Shown here in pieces: positions 34,790 to 44,914 of a stretch of DNA of 64,000 bases (the stretch's first letter is position 1; every line of letters begins with the position of its first letter). The notes under the pieces are model-generated. The model saw only the letters and a program-made list of their open reading frames with translations. It did not search any database and was not told where the DNA came from. The position numbers and the translations under genes were made by a program. Source of the DNA: Ascochyta rabiei (lineage: Eukaryota; Ascomycota; Dothideomycetes; Pleosporales; Didymellaceae); the NCBI RefSeq assembly GCF_004011695.2, contig NC_082421.1, forward strand, positions 998,501 to 1,062,500, read 5' to 3'.

Positions 34790-35380
34790 ATGAAGTTCAC
34801 CACCGCTGCCATTGCCGCCGCCGCCGCTGCCCTTGTCTCCGCTTCCCCCTGCGGCAAGTCTACCAACGACACCGAGATCAAGACTGGCGATGTCTTTCGC
34901 ATCATGAGCATCCGACCCGGCTCTGACATCCAGTACGGCTCAGTCCAAGCCGCCAACAGTGGCTTCCTCGTCAACGCCCCCAAGCAGAACGCATCCTGCA
35001 GCGAGGACGTCAACTACGCCTCCTTCTTGCTCACAGAGGCTGGCGAGCTGTTCCTCAATACTGCCAATCCTCCACAACAAGCGTATGTCGACCGTTCTGG
35101 CATGGGCCAGGGTCTCTTCCAGTACACCACTGGTGTACAGGGTGCTCCCCGCAACAGCGAACGTACTGGCTTCACACTCGACGCGGACAGCAATCTCATC
35201 TTTAAGGACCAGACCAACCAAGAGATTGGCTTCCAGGCCTGCCCCAGCGCTGCCCAGGGCGGCTACTCTGTTTGGCTGAACTCTGTCCACGACCCCGCTG
35301 GTTACAAGGACTGCCTTAACTTTGTTGCCCGCGCGATCAAGGAAGACAAGCCTATCTCTTGCATGTATACCAGCTCTTAA
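34790..35380 (+). CDS. phiA: secreted PhiA-like cell wall protein
   Basis: A single exon of 196 aa. The first 19 residues are a strong signal peptide (MKFTTAAIAAAAAALVSAS). The mature part matches the Aspergillus PhiA family: residues GSDIQYGSVQAANSGFLV, then YVDRSGMGQGLFQYTTGVQ and APRNSERTGFTLD, and a cysteine near the end (ISCMYTSS). PhiA-type proteins are wall-associated secreted proteins; in Aspergillus nidulans phiA affects phialide development and sporulation. Six or so cysteines or N-glycosylation-like sites (NAS, NDT) fit an extracellular protein. The symbol is used for family membership only. Confidence 0.85.
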   Translation: MKFTTAAIAAAAAALVSASPCGKSTNDTEIKTGDVFRIMSIRPGSDIQYGSVQAANSGFLVNAPKQNASCSEDVNYASFLLTEAGELFLNTANPPQQAYVDRSGMGQGLFQYTTGVQGAPRNSERTGFTLDADSNLIFKDQTNQEIGFQACPSAAQGGYSVWLNSVHDPAGYKDCLNFVARAIKEDKPISCMYTSS

Positions 35381-37665
35381 GCCCGTCGCTTAGTACCTGC
35401 GGCATAGGGAGATGATGACTACGATCTGCATTCTTGTTGCGCATATTCTTGCACTTCTTAGCATAGCCTGTTTGGATTCCATCTTATAATACTTCGGTCT
35501 CTATTTTTGGGAAGTAGAGATAATCAATGCATCAATGCATCCACAATCTATTTTTTGCAACGTGAAAAGTGTTGTTGTGAATGCTCCGAATTTGAATGGT
35601 CATAGCCTTCTGTCATGTGTCGCGCTTACTTTTGTATACTTCACACAGGTAATGCAAGTCAGATCGATCTTTTTCAATGCCTTCCCGCCTTCACCGCCAA
35701 CAAACATCGGCTATTCATTGCAACCAAGACAACACTGTGACCGATGAACACGAGTGAAAATTCGCCATCATGATGTCGGTGGTACAACGAAGCCTGCCGA
35801 GCCCTTGCGTTGCAGCAAAAGCCGGCTTCAAGCCAAAAGTCCATGGTAATGCAGGAGGTATTTGATGTCATACTTCAACCCATCTGCAACCTAAGAAGTG
35901 TCACACGACTTCAGCAATTTCTCTCGACTATAAAGAGCAGTGAAAATTACTCCAGAGGCCTCTAGCAAGACTGCTGAAGGAGCTATCGCAGGCACAATGT
36001 AGCCAGCTTTTCCTGCAACGCGAAAGCCAATCTTCCGTCTAAGTTGTCTGAACAGACTCCTCACAGTGCAGGAAACTCTTCAAGGCACCATGCCAGTTTC
36101 CTCATCGCAGAGACAGGGATCTAGTCGAGGCAGTCTCGTGCCATACCTCCACGTAAATACGCCGTATGTGCACGCAATGCCGCAACAAAATAGCCACGCT
36201 CGAGCCTACTGTCTTTGGTCAGCTGCTCAAGAGCATGCAACCAGTATCGACCGCGTTGTACAGAAAGCTCTGTATGTCGCAGTTGCAGTTGGTTGTAAGT
36301 AACAATCTAGGTCTTCGGTGAGCTTGTCAAATGGCCATTCAAAAGATTCGACTTCAAAATTGTCTCCGTCCATAGAGTTATATGACTGCAGCAAATCTGA
36401 CTAACTCAACTTGTTCTGCATAATTATATCTACGCTCGTCATGCGTTCGAGCAGGGCAGTCATATCGAGATACTGAGCGCCGCTCTACGGAAACACAAAA
36501 GAGATGTTGCGAACTTTCTTGTCCAATGGTGGTAGTCTCTTCGGGCTAGCAAACACCTTATGCACGATGCCAATACGTTCGATACTCTTCTCTATCCCCC
36601 TTCTCCACTGCCATGCCTTACCACGATGTGGATCATGCGCCCGATCGTGCAGGGACCGTTCGTTTTCGAGTACGTCTTCTACACGTACACACTCGATGTT
36701 GCGTTATCAGTGACGCTCTACCATGCCGAATAGTCCAAGTGTTTACGCCGTGACATGTCTTCTGATGACTCGTCGGCTGTCTTATCGAGAATAACCACCA
36801 CTCTCTGCGATGCCTCGACTGGGGTCGAGGACATCTGTCAAAACGGATATAACACCCAATGTAAAGACGGAAAATGAACTATTGGCAGCTTACTCCAGAA
36901 CATCGCTCTACGAAGAAACACGGAAAGATCTTCGACGGATAGCACTCTTCGCTTTAGTAAGAACCAGGCAGGAGCTCGGTCGGGATGCGTGCTGTTCAGA
37001 CGAGCTCATGGCTGGGGAATAGATTGACTGAGAAGACAACCACGCTGTTCCAATGCAGCAAAACACACGCCATCACCTGGAACATGGCATCGATTCAAGG
37101 TACCAGGGCAACGCTGGATTGGTCGGAGACCATTCACTACTTCCACCAGCTAAACATATTCTTCGAGATTGCCTCTCGATGGTGGAGCTCATTGTATGAG
37201 GTTCGACCATTCACGTCATTCCCCTCTTCGTTAGAATGGAGTTGCAGTTACTGTAGATCGATTAGCGTACCAATTTGAATCATCCAAGTACTGGTCGTAG
37301 CCTTGCAATGGGTTGCGTAGCCGTCGATACGTATGTGGACCGAAAGATGTAATGTGCAGAAACCTCGAACCTTGCGCTTTTTTCTTGATATAAACGTAAA
37401 TGTCGTTTCTCGGGCTACAGGTGCCTCCAGAAGATCTCAAGTCCCTTGGTGTTGTCATTGTAAGAGCACATGTAGCTGTCCCTTATTGCAAGAAGAACCC
37501 CCGCCGCCGATCTCAGTCGCCAGATACAGGTTTTTATTCGAGAATTGGTGCTACGACGGAGAAGCAGGGCCTCAAGTATTATCTCGACGTGGATATGTGA
37601 TTGTAAAATTTTGTATTGCAATATTTATCATTATTATCAGAAAATCTTCATATCAAATCACAACG
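35381..37665. other. 2.3-kb gene-poor spacer
   Basis: AT-richer intergenic sequence between the PhiA-like gene and the tRNA. A frame at 36431-36733 is open except for one TAG at 36533, but its translation has no motif I trust. No supported gene. Confidence 0.45.
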
Positions 37666-37746
37666 TCCGTTATGGTCTAGTGGCTAGGATACATCGCTCT
37701 CATTAGCAAGTGCCGATGTGGCCGGGGTTCGATTCCCCGTGACGGA
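37666..37746 (+). tRNA. tRNA-Glu (CTC) with short intron
   Basis: A full cloverleaf can be folded. The acceptor stem TCCGTTA pairs with TGACGGA (one G-T). The A box region is TGGTCTAGTGGCTAGGAT, the anticodon stem CATCG/CGATG, and the T arm CCGGGGTTCGATTCCCCG includes the B box GGTTCGATTCC. The seven-base anticodon loop is ctCTCac with anticodon CTC at 37699-37701, provided a 10-nt intron (about 37703-37712, ttagcaagtg) is removed one base 3' of the anticodon, the canonical tRNA intron position. The CCA end is not encoded, as expected in eukaryotes. Confidence 0.92.
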
Positions 37747-38217
37747 AATATGATTTTTGCACCGTGGTGGCGATCCTGGAGTGGTCGTAGTAGTTGCGGT
37801 GCGGTGTGAAAGAGTTTTTCGGCCGAGTCCGGAAGCCCCACCGTTTCCCATGTCACGTCTATAAGTGGGCACTGTTGTGCCTCTATTCTTTGCTGGAATA
37901 CAGCGACTCTGTGAATAGAGTATACATGAAAAGAAGAGCTAAGCGGTACATTTTATTCTGTTTTCGCTTCTGCTGTACAGCCTCACAGAGGGTTCTTTTT
38001 ATGCGCTCGTTGAGACTCTCAGTTCTCGCCGAGTATACGCACAACCCTTGCGCGGCGGATATCATACTATGCTACCTTGCAGGTAATCTCTGACGCTCTT
38101 GAACAGTATTTGCGGCGGATTCCTGATACTATTTGGCACACATGTGTACTACAATACTGCCGAAAACAAAAACCATGCTGTACACGATCTCTCGCGGTAC
38201 AGACCCAACTACCATCT
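37747..38217. other. spacer between tRNA-Glu and the GST gene
   Basis: This region should include the Pol III terminator of the tRNA and the 3' UTR of the GST. A clear T run directly after the tRNA is short (attttt at about 37751-37756). No gene is visible. Confidence 0.45.
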
Positions 38218-38976
38218 CTAAATGTGGCTCTTCTTCTTCCAAAAGTCCGCCTTCACTCCACCGGCCTGAATCAGCGTCTTCTCAGGCGGTTCGGCACCCA
38301 GCAACAGCTTCATCTCAGGATCGCCCTTCTCCATGGCCCGTTGATACGCCGGCCTATCACCGACGTCCTTCAAGTACCGCACGATATTCGGGTACTCTGT
38401 GAAGCTCACCAAGGGCCCAAAATACCGCTTCGACGTAAGCGAGTAGACGGTCATGATGTCCGCGACGGTAAAGTCCTCTCCAGCCAGCCAGCTGCAGCTC
38501 TTCAGCCGCTCGTCCAGAATCCGCAGCGTCTCATGCAGCGCATGCATGGAAACCCTCAGCGCCGCGTTGTCCGGGGGAATCTGCCCGATTTCGAAAAACG
38601 TAAACCGGTTCATTAGCGCCTGCAGCGTGCCGTTTGAGAAATGGTACCAGTGCACAAAGTCGACGTACCCGGGCTCGCCGTACGTCTTCGCTAGCTTCTT
38701 CTCTGGCTTCTTCTGACTTCCGAGCTCGCCCGCGGCGTTCTTCGCTAGGATGTAGTCGCATATTGCGGCGCTTTCCGAGAGCGTGATGCCTGCTTCTGGG
38801 TCTTCGATGAAGGGGGCTTTTCCTGTTGAGTTTCCTGCCATGTCTTTGAGCGACTGCGGTGCCGCGATCGGGTCGCGCGTGTGGTGTACGATTTTGTAGT
38901 CGATGGCGAGTTCTTCGCATAGGAAGAGGATGCGCTCGCTCTGCGAGATGCCGAGGTGGTGGATTGTGAGGACCAT
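38218..38976 (-). CDS. glutathione S-transferase
   Basis: A single exon of 252 aa. The N-terminal thioredoxin-like domain starts MVLTIHHLGISQSERILFLC, with SER in the place of the usual catalytic serine/arginine region, and has GKAPFIEDPEAGITLSESAA, the cis-proline and glutathione gamma-glutamyl site (ESAA). The helical C-terminal domain contains SWLAGEDFTVADIMTVYSLT, the conserved N-capping box motif. The family conjugates glutathione to electrophiles in detoxification or secondary metabolism. The sequence resembles fungal GSTs related to yeast Gtt1. The start is the ATG at 38976 because the family begins here; 23 further codons upstream are open but charged and not GST-like. Confidence 0.92.
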   Translation of the reverse strand: MVLTIHHLGISQSERILFLCEELAIDYKIVHHTRDPIAAPQSLKDMAGNSTGKAPFIEDPEAGITLSESAAICDYILAKNAAGELGSQKKPEKKLAKTYGEPGYVDFVHWYHFSNGTLQALMNRFTFFEIGQIPPDNAALRVSMHALHETLRILDERLKSCSWLAGEDFTVADIMTVYSLTSKRYFGPLVSFTEYPNIVRYLKDVGDRPAYQRAMEKGDPEMKLLLGAEPPEKTLIQAGGVKADFWKKKSHI

Positions 38977-39750
38977 GTTCGTTTTCTTGGATTGCTTCTT
39001 GTCTGCGAGAGACCTGGGTTTGCGGTAACTATGGTTACAGCTCAAACCAGCTCTCGGTGGTAGCAGAAAACGGTGGATCTCAACTACATCTTGGATGCTG
39101 TGACGTCAGTCATCGAATCAGTGCTCACGGAGAACTACCAGTGAAGCACTCGAAGGTTGACCTCGGCAAGTGCAACACTCTCCACGGCTACAGAATCCTA
39201 CCAGCCGATCAGAGCTGCAGAGGACCTTCGATGATGGAAGCGCCCCCTAGGGAAGGTGCAGGTGGTATAGGTTCGAAGTAGGGTGATGTGAACATAGTAT
39301 GCACCGAATACGTAGAATCCGATGGAGTTTTGGAAGCAGAGTTGTTAAAAAACAAAGCAAACGAAGTACTAGGTTAGGTTTTGATTTGTTTCGATTCGTA
39401 TGCCATAGTCAGCTTATCTTGTTAATTTTTCTTTCTCACCGTGAAGATGACTTCCGTTCTCCGAGGCCTTACGGGACAGCTACCTTTACGCTTGCTCGCC
39501 TCCTGCTGCCCGTTGCTGAAACAAATCCAAACGCATCAAGAAGCAGATGTTAGATCCAACGATTTGTTTGATCTCAAAGCTTCTACGAGTTTTGTTTGTT
39601 CAATTGGGAGGAATCAAACAAGAGCAGATCAGAATTTCGTGTCTCATTTGATTTTTGACAACCCTGGTTGGAAGTGCATGTACATCGGCGATACGAAGAA
39701 TCGCAGGTCTCAAAACCGAAAGGAATCGTACATTCCACACTTCCAGACCA
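38977..39750. other. spacer between GST and TSR4
   Basis: Contains the GST promoter and the 3' end of TSR4. Short open frames only, with no motifs. Confidence 0.5.
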
Positions 39751-41107
39751 CTACTTCTTAGATGCAACCTCCTCCCACTGCACAGCAGCCCACTCCTCCA
39801 CATACCCGACCTGTCCCTCCTCAACATCACTAGGCTTGCAGTCCTTGCTGCAGACGCCCATGATGATAGTGCCCCACTCCATACCGTCGATGCTCATCTC
39901 CTCTGCCTCGAGCTCAGTGATGGCGTGCGGTGTAAGCTGGACCTCGAACACTCGGTCAGCACCACAATTCTGGCATCGCGGCATACCCACTCCTCCCCTC
40001 CCAGCCGTCTGTACCTTTGCATTCGAAGATGGACCGTTCTCGGAATGCGAAGCGAGAGCCTTGCCGATAGCGTCTGCATCACTGTACAGCAGCGGTTTCC
40101 CCTTGAACTCGTAACGCAATATCTGTTCCGGATTTTCGCCCACTCGGTCCGCAAATTTCTGGAAAGTTGCGTCGTGAGCGGATTCGTAGATCTCCTTGTC
40201 CTCTTTGCCTCCACCACTTCCCGAGCCTTCGCCATCAATATCCATTATGCGCACGTTCTGAGGCACTTCGGGAGCAGAGGTCCCGAGGGTTTCATATTCG
40301 GCATCGAGTGAGTAGTAAGGGAAGGGCGCTGGGAATGCTGACTCTGCAGGCCAGGGTTCGTGAGGTCGTGCGGATTGTGGTGTGGTGGCTGCAGGAGCAG
40401 AAATGCGTGCTTTTTGCGCAAAGGTCTCAGGAAGGGAAGTAGACGCCTCGTCTTTCTGCTCGTCGGACGTGACTTCAATCGTGGGTGTAGGAGCGGTGGG
40501 AGCGGCGAACGGGTTGGCGCTGGCGGGCGAAGCAAATGGATTCGCTGGTGCTGTGCCATTCGAGTTCGAGGAGAAGGGGTTCGAAAAGGGGTTCGCAGGT
40601 GTTGCCGAGCCTGTGCTGCTCTTCACGCCGAAAAGTGATTCCCCAATCTTAGGGTGTGGCTTCGCTTCTTCTTGATAAACCTCTTTCTTCTCCGGCTTGA
40701 CGCTCGACTTGGCCGATGCGCCCTTTGCAACGCGCACCCCACGGACACTCCTCACACTGCCCTCCTTCCTCCTGCATGCTTTTCGCCGGCAGCTCCAGAT
40801 GTACAGTCGTCGCTCGTGGCCAGGAAAGTGGTCAGGTAGGTCGCCGTTGAGCTCGAGCAGGAGGCTGACAAGGCCGTTGCATACTTTGCATTTGGCGAGC
40901 GCGCCAGAAGGCGCTGTCTTGCCATCGATCCAGCTCTGTGTCGCCGGTCAGTCAAATTTCTCGTGTCAGCAGTCTTGCACGTACGGGTGCGCCGCCAATG
41001 TGAGAAACAGCGTCTCCTGTAGCGTCCTGGGTCGCAAAGCCGAGCAGTACGTTGGTCTCGGTGTATTCCTCGCCCTCATCGGAGGACTCGCTATCGTAAG
41101 GCGGCAT
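39751..41107 (-). CDS. TSR4: PDCD2-like ribosome biogenesis protein TSR4
   Basis: Two exons: 40985-41107 and 39751-40935; 435 aa. In yeast, Tsr4 is a dedicated chaperone of ribosomal protein Rps2 and is needed for 20S pre-rRNA processing. The N-terminus MPPYDSESSDEGEEY leads to LLGFATQDATGDAVSHIGGAP and, after the 49-nt intron (GTACGT...ACAG), SWIDGKTAPSGALAKCKVCN, the TYPP-like zinc site of the PDCD2 family. The cysteine pairs continue with WSCRRKAC. A low-complexity linker contains several NPF motifs (ANPFSNPFSSN, ANPFASP), which can bind EH domains. The PDCD2 C-terminal domain starts near QILRYEFKGKPLLYSD and ends with CQNCGADRVFEVQL and GVCSKDC. Confidence 0.92.
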
Positions 41108-41445
41108 CTTGGTGTGTCTGTTGGGGGTTATGTCGCTGTGTCAGTGTTTATCGCGGGGGTTGTTAAAGTTCCAAAATTTTGGCGGGGCGCGAGTGGCGCC
41201 AACCATTTATTCAGCTAGCCGGACCCTCCTTAACCAGCATGCTCGCAGATCGTCGTCATGTCTCGAACGTACACACGTGTAGGTCAAGCGCTGAAGATAT
41301 GGAACAAGCAGCTTGAGCGACTTCAAATCCGCGCCAACAGGTGCATGTTTGCTAGCAGATTGAGCTTTTGCTGATCAATGCAAACCACCACGTTACCATG
41401 TTTGGAAGAACAATTACAGTATCACAGTTGAACGTTTTTATTTCA
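41108..41445. other. short spacer upstream of TSR4
   Basis: This is the TSR4 promoter side and the 3' end of the neighbouring small gene. Nothing else is visible. Confidence 0.45.
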
Positions 41446-41808
41446 TTACTTCGTACGCTCAGGTTCCTTCATAGGCATGGGTTCGTATGTCCCGCTCAGT
41501 CTCTCAACATAAGGTCTTGCCTTCTGCATGCCGGTCCCGATTTTGTGTAGAATACCATGCTTCTCGTTGTCTTCTCCCTCAGCCCCATGGTCCTCACGCG
41601 CAGTCGTGAAGGAATCGTGAGAAGTAGCTGATGCGGTAGAGTCGACGGATGCTTTGTTTTTGTGATTTTTCTTGTGTATGATGGGGAAAATGTGGGTTGA
41701 CGGTGACTTGGGTGAAGTAGGTGAAGTAGGTGATGTTGGAGACATGGGGACTGGGTGCGCATCTTCGTAGCAGATCGAGGGAGGATGAGTGGACTCGTCG
41801 ACGTCCAT
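41446..41808 (-). CDS. downstream open frame: possible alternative C-terminus or second cistron
   Basis: A 120-codon frame (MDVDESTHPPSICYEDAHPV at its start) with three SPT repeats, a basic KKNHKNK stretch and a terminal segment HKIGTGMQKARPYVERLSG. Its composition is natural rather than random. It begins 28 bp after the stop of the 68-aa protein upstream. The frame is open back to an ATG at 41901. That ATG sits exactly at a possible alternative 3' splice site of the upstream gene (AG at 41902-41903), so it could be read as an alternative C-terminus giving a 197-aa protein. It could also be an independent gene or chance. I do not recognise a family. Confidence 0.4.
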   Translation of the reverse strand: MDVDESTHPPSICYEDAHPVPMSPTSPTSPTSPKSPSTHIFPIIHKKNHKNKASVDSTASATSHDSFTTAREDHGAEGEDNEKHGILHKIGTGMQKARPYVERLSGTYEPMPMKEPERTK

Positions 41809-41836
41809 GGAGAGACGGGAGGGTATCGAGGATGGT

Positions 41837-42150
41837 CTAGTTGGAGAACTTGTCGGGGACGTTCTTGCCGGTTGCTTTTTCGAACATGTCGCGGGCTCCA
41901 TCTGTCTGTTCTGTTGTTAGCCGGATGGCTTTCAGTAGTGTACATGCGTAGAGTACGTACAATCTTCTCGTTGACACCTCGGTTCTTCTGCGTGTCCTGT
42001 CCCATGGAACCACCGAACTTTTTCTCGGCCGTGTCAAGGCCTAGAAAAGTGTTAGCAAACCATGCAAAGCAGTTCGGTAGTACAGTGCGTACCCTTGTCA
42101 AGGTAGTCTTCCTTCTGGCCGGCAGCAGCGTTGTTGGTGTTGGAGTTCAT
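41837..42150 (-). CDS. small conserved hydrophilic fungal protein
   Basis: Three exons: 42093-42150, 41961-42040 and 41837-41905; 68 aa. The protein reads LDKGLDTAEKKFGG, VNEKITDGARDMFEKATGK and ends VPDKFSN. It is highly charged, lacks hydrophobic segments and should be mostly helical. I recall similar small proteins in many ascomycetes, some called stress-associated, but I cannot name a function. The introns are 52 and 55 nt with GTACGC and GTACGT donors. The exon 3 acceptor AACAG (ending 41906) has a second AG four bases later, which would switch the reading frame. Confidence 0.8.
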
Positions 42151-43402
42151 TGTCGCGGAACTTGGAAGTGTTGACGTGTAGGGGACAAAGACTAGCCTTA
42201 GGGTCAAGAGGCTATTATAGTGTCGAAAGAGATGTCGGGTGTAGGAACGTCGTCATCACATCATGCGTGCTATATATCTAGAATCTGCCCCCGTCTCATA
42301 AGCTTCTTATCGGACGAACGCTGGCAGCCGTCGTAACCGGTAGTCAGTCGTCAGTTATGGCATCAATGTTACAGACCACTTCGAACCGTCGTATCAAAGG
42401 GAGAGGAGGCCCACTTTCAGCCCTACCGCAGGGTACCAGGCGTCAGTGTGTTCGTCACCGGTAGCCAAAACTTGGCTTTCGGGCACTTGAAACTTGGCTT
42501 TGGTATTTCAGGCGCAGGCATTCGATTGTAGGTTACCAAGCTTTGGCTGCATGGTTGCAGAGGACGCCAGTCTTGCGTACTAGAGGTACAGATCAATGCC
42601 GCTCCTGCGCCCCGCTTTGGAATGATCCAAATTACACTTGCGTGGGTTTGACGCCGTGGGTTGATGTGATGTCATGTCTCTTATCGGCATCGGTCGATCC
42701 TTATCGGGCATGACGCGTTACGGGCTGCCGGTGAGCGAGACGAGCGATGTCGGTTTTTTGAGCGAATGCACGTCAAAGCAGGGTCCAGTGGTCATTGCCA
42801 TTTCGGGTCCTGTTGCAGTACGCTGTGGAACCGCATGTGGAGAAGCGTGGTGCGTGTGGAGCTGTCAGTGTCAGGATGTTCCATGATTGCAACCTGGAGT
42901 TGAGAATCCTCTGGTTCGGTACCACTGAACATGTTGAAAGAGGCTTTGTCAAGGGCGTGCAGAGAGAAGGGCGATAATGGGGACAGACATTGTGAGGTAG
43001 ACATGTTGTGCATTCTGCTCGTACTAACTATACAGGCAATAGGTGCCATTCCTTCCATCACATCGTTGGCGATCGAACGCAGTGTCGAGCCATCTAGGGC
43101 CGTCAAGTCATAACCAATAACACAATGACCTTGAAGTCATCCGCTAGGTATACCATCCGCTACAACGGAACAAGGAACAGGCTAGGGTATCTCAGATGGG
43201 TATTGGGCCTGGTCTGCCGATGTGGCAGATCACAGGCGTTAAGAACAGGGGCCGTTCGTAAGCGACCAGAGATATACGTGTAGCACCAGTGAACGCCGGT
43301 GCTAGAACGCGCAGAAAGAAACAGAAGACGCTAAACCGCAAGACAGGAATAGAAAACAGCAAAGATGTACAGGGGAATGTGACAGCGTATGTGTGGGGAC
43401 AC
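42151..43402. other. 1.25-kb spacer upstream of the small conserved protein
   Basis: Should contain the promoter of the small conserved protein (-) and the 3' region of LST7 (-). No gene or notable repeat seen. Confidence 0.5.
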
Positions 43403-44914
43403 TCAGGCGAAATGTTTGATGAGGAAATGCAAGAGCTGACAGAAATCGCGATGGAGTTCGACGAAGAAGTTCTCCTGACCAACAATTTCAGCCAAGCTCT
43501 TGGGTCTTGTTGCGTCGCGAGAGACACGAGGAAAGCCGTCGGGATCAATCCTCTTTGCAGACAGGAAGGATGACACGGGCGTTATGCTGCGTGTAGTGGG
43601 CGAGCTGGCAGTTGAGGACAAGTGTCGCTCTTTCCGCGGTGAGGTGAACATGGGAGGCATGGAGGACGCCGAGGTACCGAGAGGAGGTGTGTCGGGAATG
43701 GCAGACGAAGGCCGTGTCTCGCGCTCGACCTTCTCGGCCAGGGCAGCGATTCGATTCGCAATGCCTTGGAATACCTCGGTGACCTTGACCATAGCTTTGG
43801 TGGCCTTGCGACAGTCGCGCCCGACCATGGCAATCAATGCGTAGTGCTTGATGGAACCACGTGCCCTGGAGTCTTGGATACGGAAGATGTAGGCAATGGT
43901 GTAGCCGGCTACGGGGTCTCCAAACATGATGGCTCCAGACGAGTTGCCACGTGGAAGAACCTCTGTGGAAAGCGTGCGCATGCATGTGCGCTTCAAGGAA
44001 GAGTAGGTGGTGGGCGATTGTGGTTGGTTGGTGGAGATGTAGGTCAGGGTGTGTGTGTGCATATTCCTCGAGGTGACGAGCGGCGAAGGGGGGATAGAGT
44101 TGGGGTAGGAACTGGCGTTGCTCTCGAAGAACTTGGATTGCTCCGTGTCGGACAGCTCAGAGGAGTGCGTGCTGCTGGCATCGTCGGCGAGATAAGGCCC
44201 GCGGACAGGGTAGTTCTGAGAGCTGCGCAAGACTGGGCTGCCGTTGCGTCCGCGCCCGTCTTTGGAAGGGCTCCCTGGTGCGCCGGTGGGGAGTTTGTCG
44301 CAGAACTTCTTGGGCACGATCATCTGGCAGTTCTCGCATGAGTCCGAGTCGGAATCAAAGGTGCTGCTGGGTCTCCGCCCGCCGAAGCTGCTGTCGGACG
44401 AGGAGAAGCTTGGGAAGTAGGGGTTGTGCGAGGGCGAGCGAGGGCTCGTGGGCGGGGTCTCGAAGGGCGAAAGCTTGGGCAGGCGGCCCAGCTTCAAGGA
44501 AGAGGGCTGGTCATAGAGGCCATAGTTGGCGTAGGCCGAGTGCGGCTCGTCCGTGGGCGGCGTGACGCATGGATTGCAAGAAGCACAGGGCGCAGTCGAG
44601 GCTTGGGTGCAGATGATAGACGTTGGGCCGTGGACCTCGCAGAAGTGTGCCAGCGAGATCTGTGTACATGTGGGTCAGCAACAAGCAGCAGCAGCCAGGA
44701 GAAACAAGGATTGAGAAACAGGAATCGAGAAACAAGAATCGAGAAACAAGAATCGAGAAACAAGAATCGAGAAACAAGAATCGAGAAACAAGAATCGAGA
44801 AACAAGAATCGAGAATCAAGTAATCAGAGTCAAGTAATCAGAGTCAAGCAAGCAGAACCAAGTAAACAGAACCAAGTAAGCAGAAGCGCACGGACGCCAT
44901 ACCGTAAAGTCCAT
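43403..44914 (-). CDS. LST7: folliculin homologue LST7
   Basis: Two exons: 44903-44914 and 43403-44659; 422 aa. Exon 1 encodes only MDFT. Exon 2 continues ISLAHFCEVHGPTSIICTQA, the start of the folliculin longin domain. Further signatures are SCENCQMIVP, YISTNQPQSPTTYSSLKRTC, FGDPVAGYTIAYIFRIQDSRARG and IVGQENFFVELHRDFCQLLH. In yeast, Lst7 with Lst4 is a GTPase-activating complex for the Rag GTPase Gtr2 at the vacuole, signalling amino acids to TORC1. The longin core is split by disordered S/P-rich insertions (about 75-165). The 243-nt intron 1 is unusually long because it contains a 14-bp minisatellite. The splice is set by donor GTATGG and acceptor ACACAG and by family sequence. Confidence 0.88.
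44699..44822. repeat. 14-bp minisatellite in LST7 intron 1
   Basis: About eight units of gagaaacaagaatc; the middle six are identical and the outer ones differ by one or two bases. Related degenerate sequence continues to about 44880. Confidence 0.9.

Noticed and set aside
36431..36733. 101-codon frame with one internal TAG, weakly like a membrane protein end
   Set aside because: Too short and without a motif I can defend; a chance open frame is as likely.
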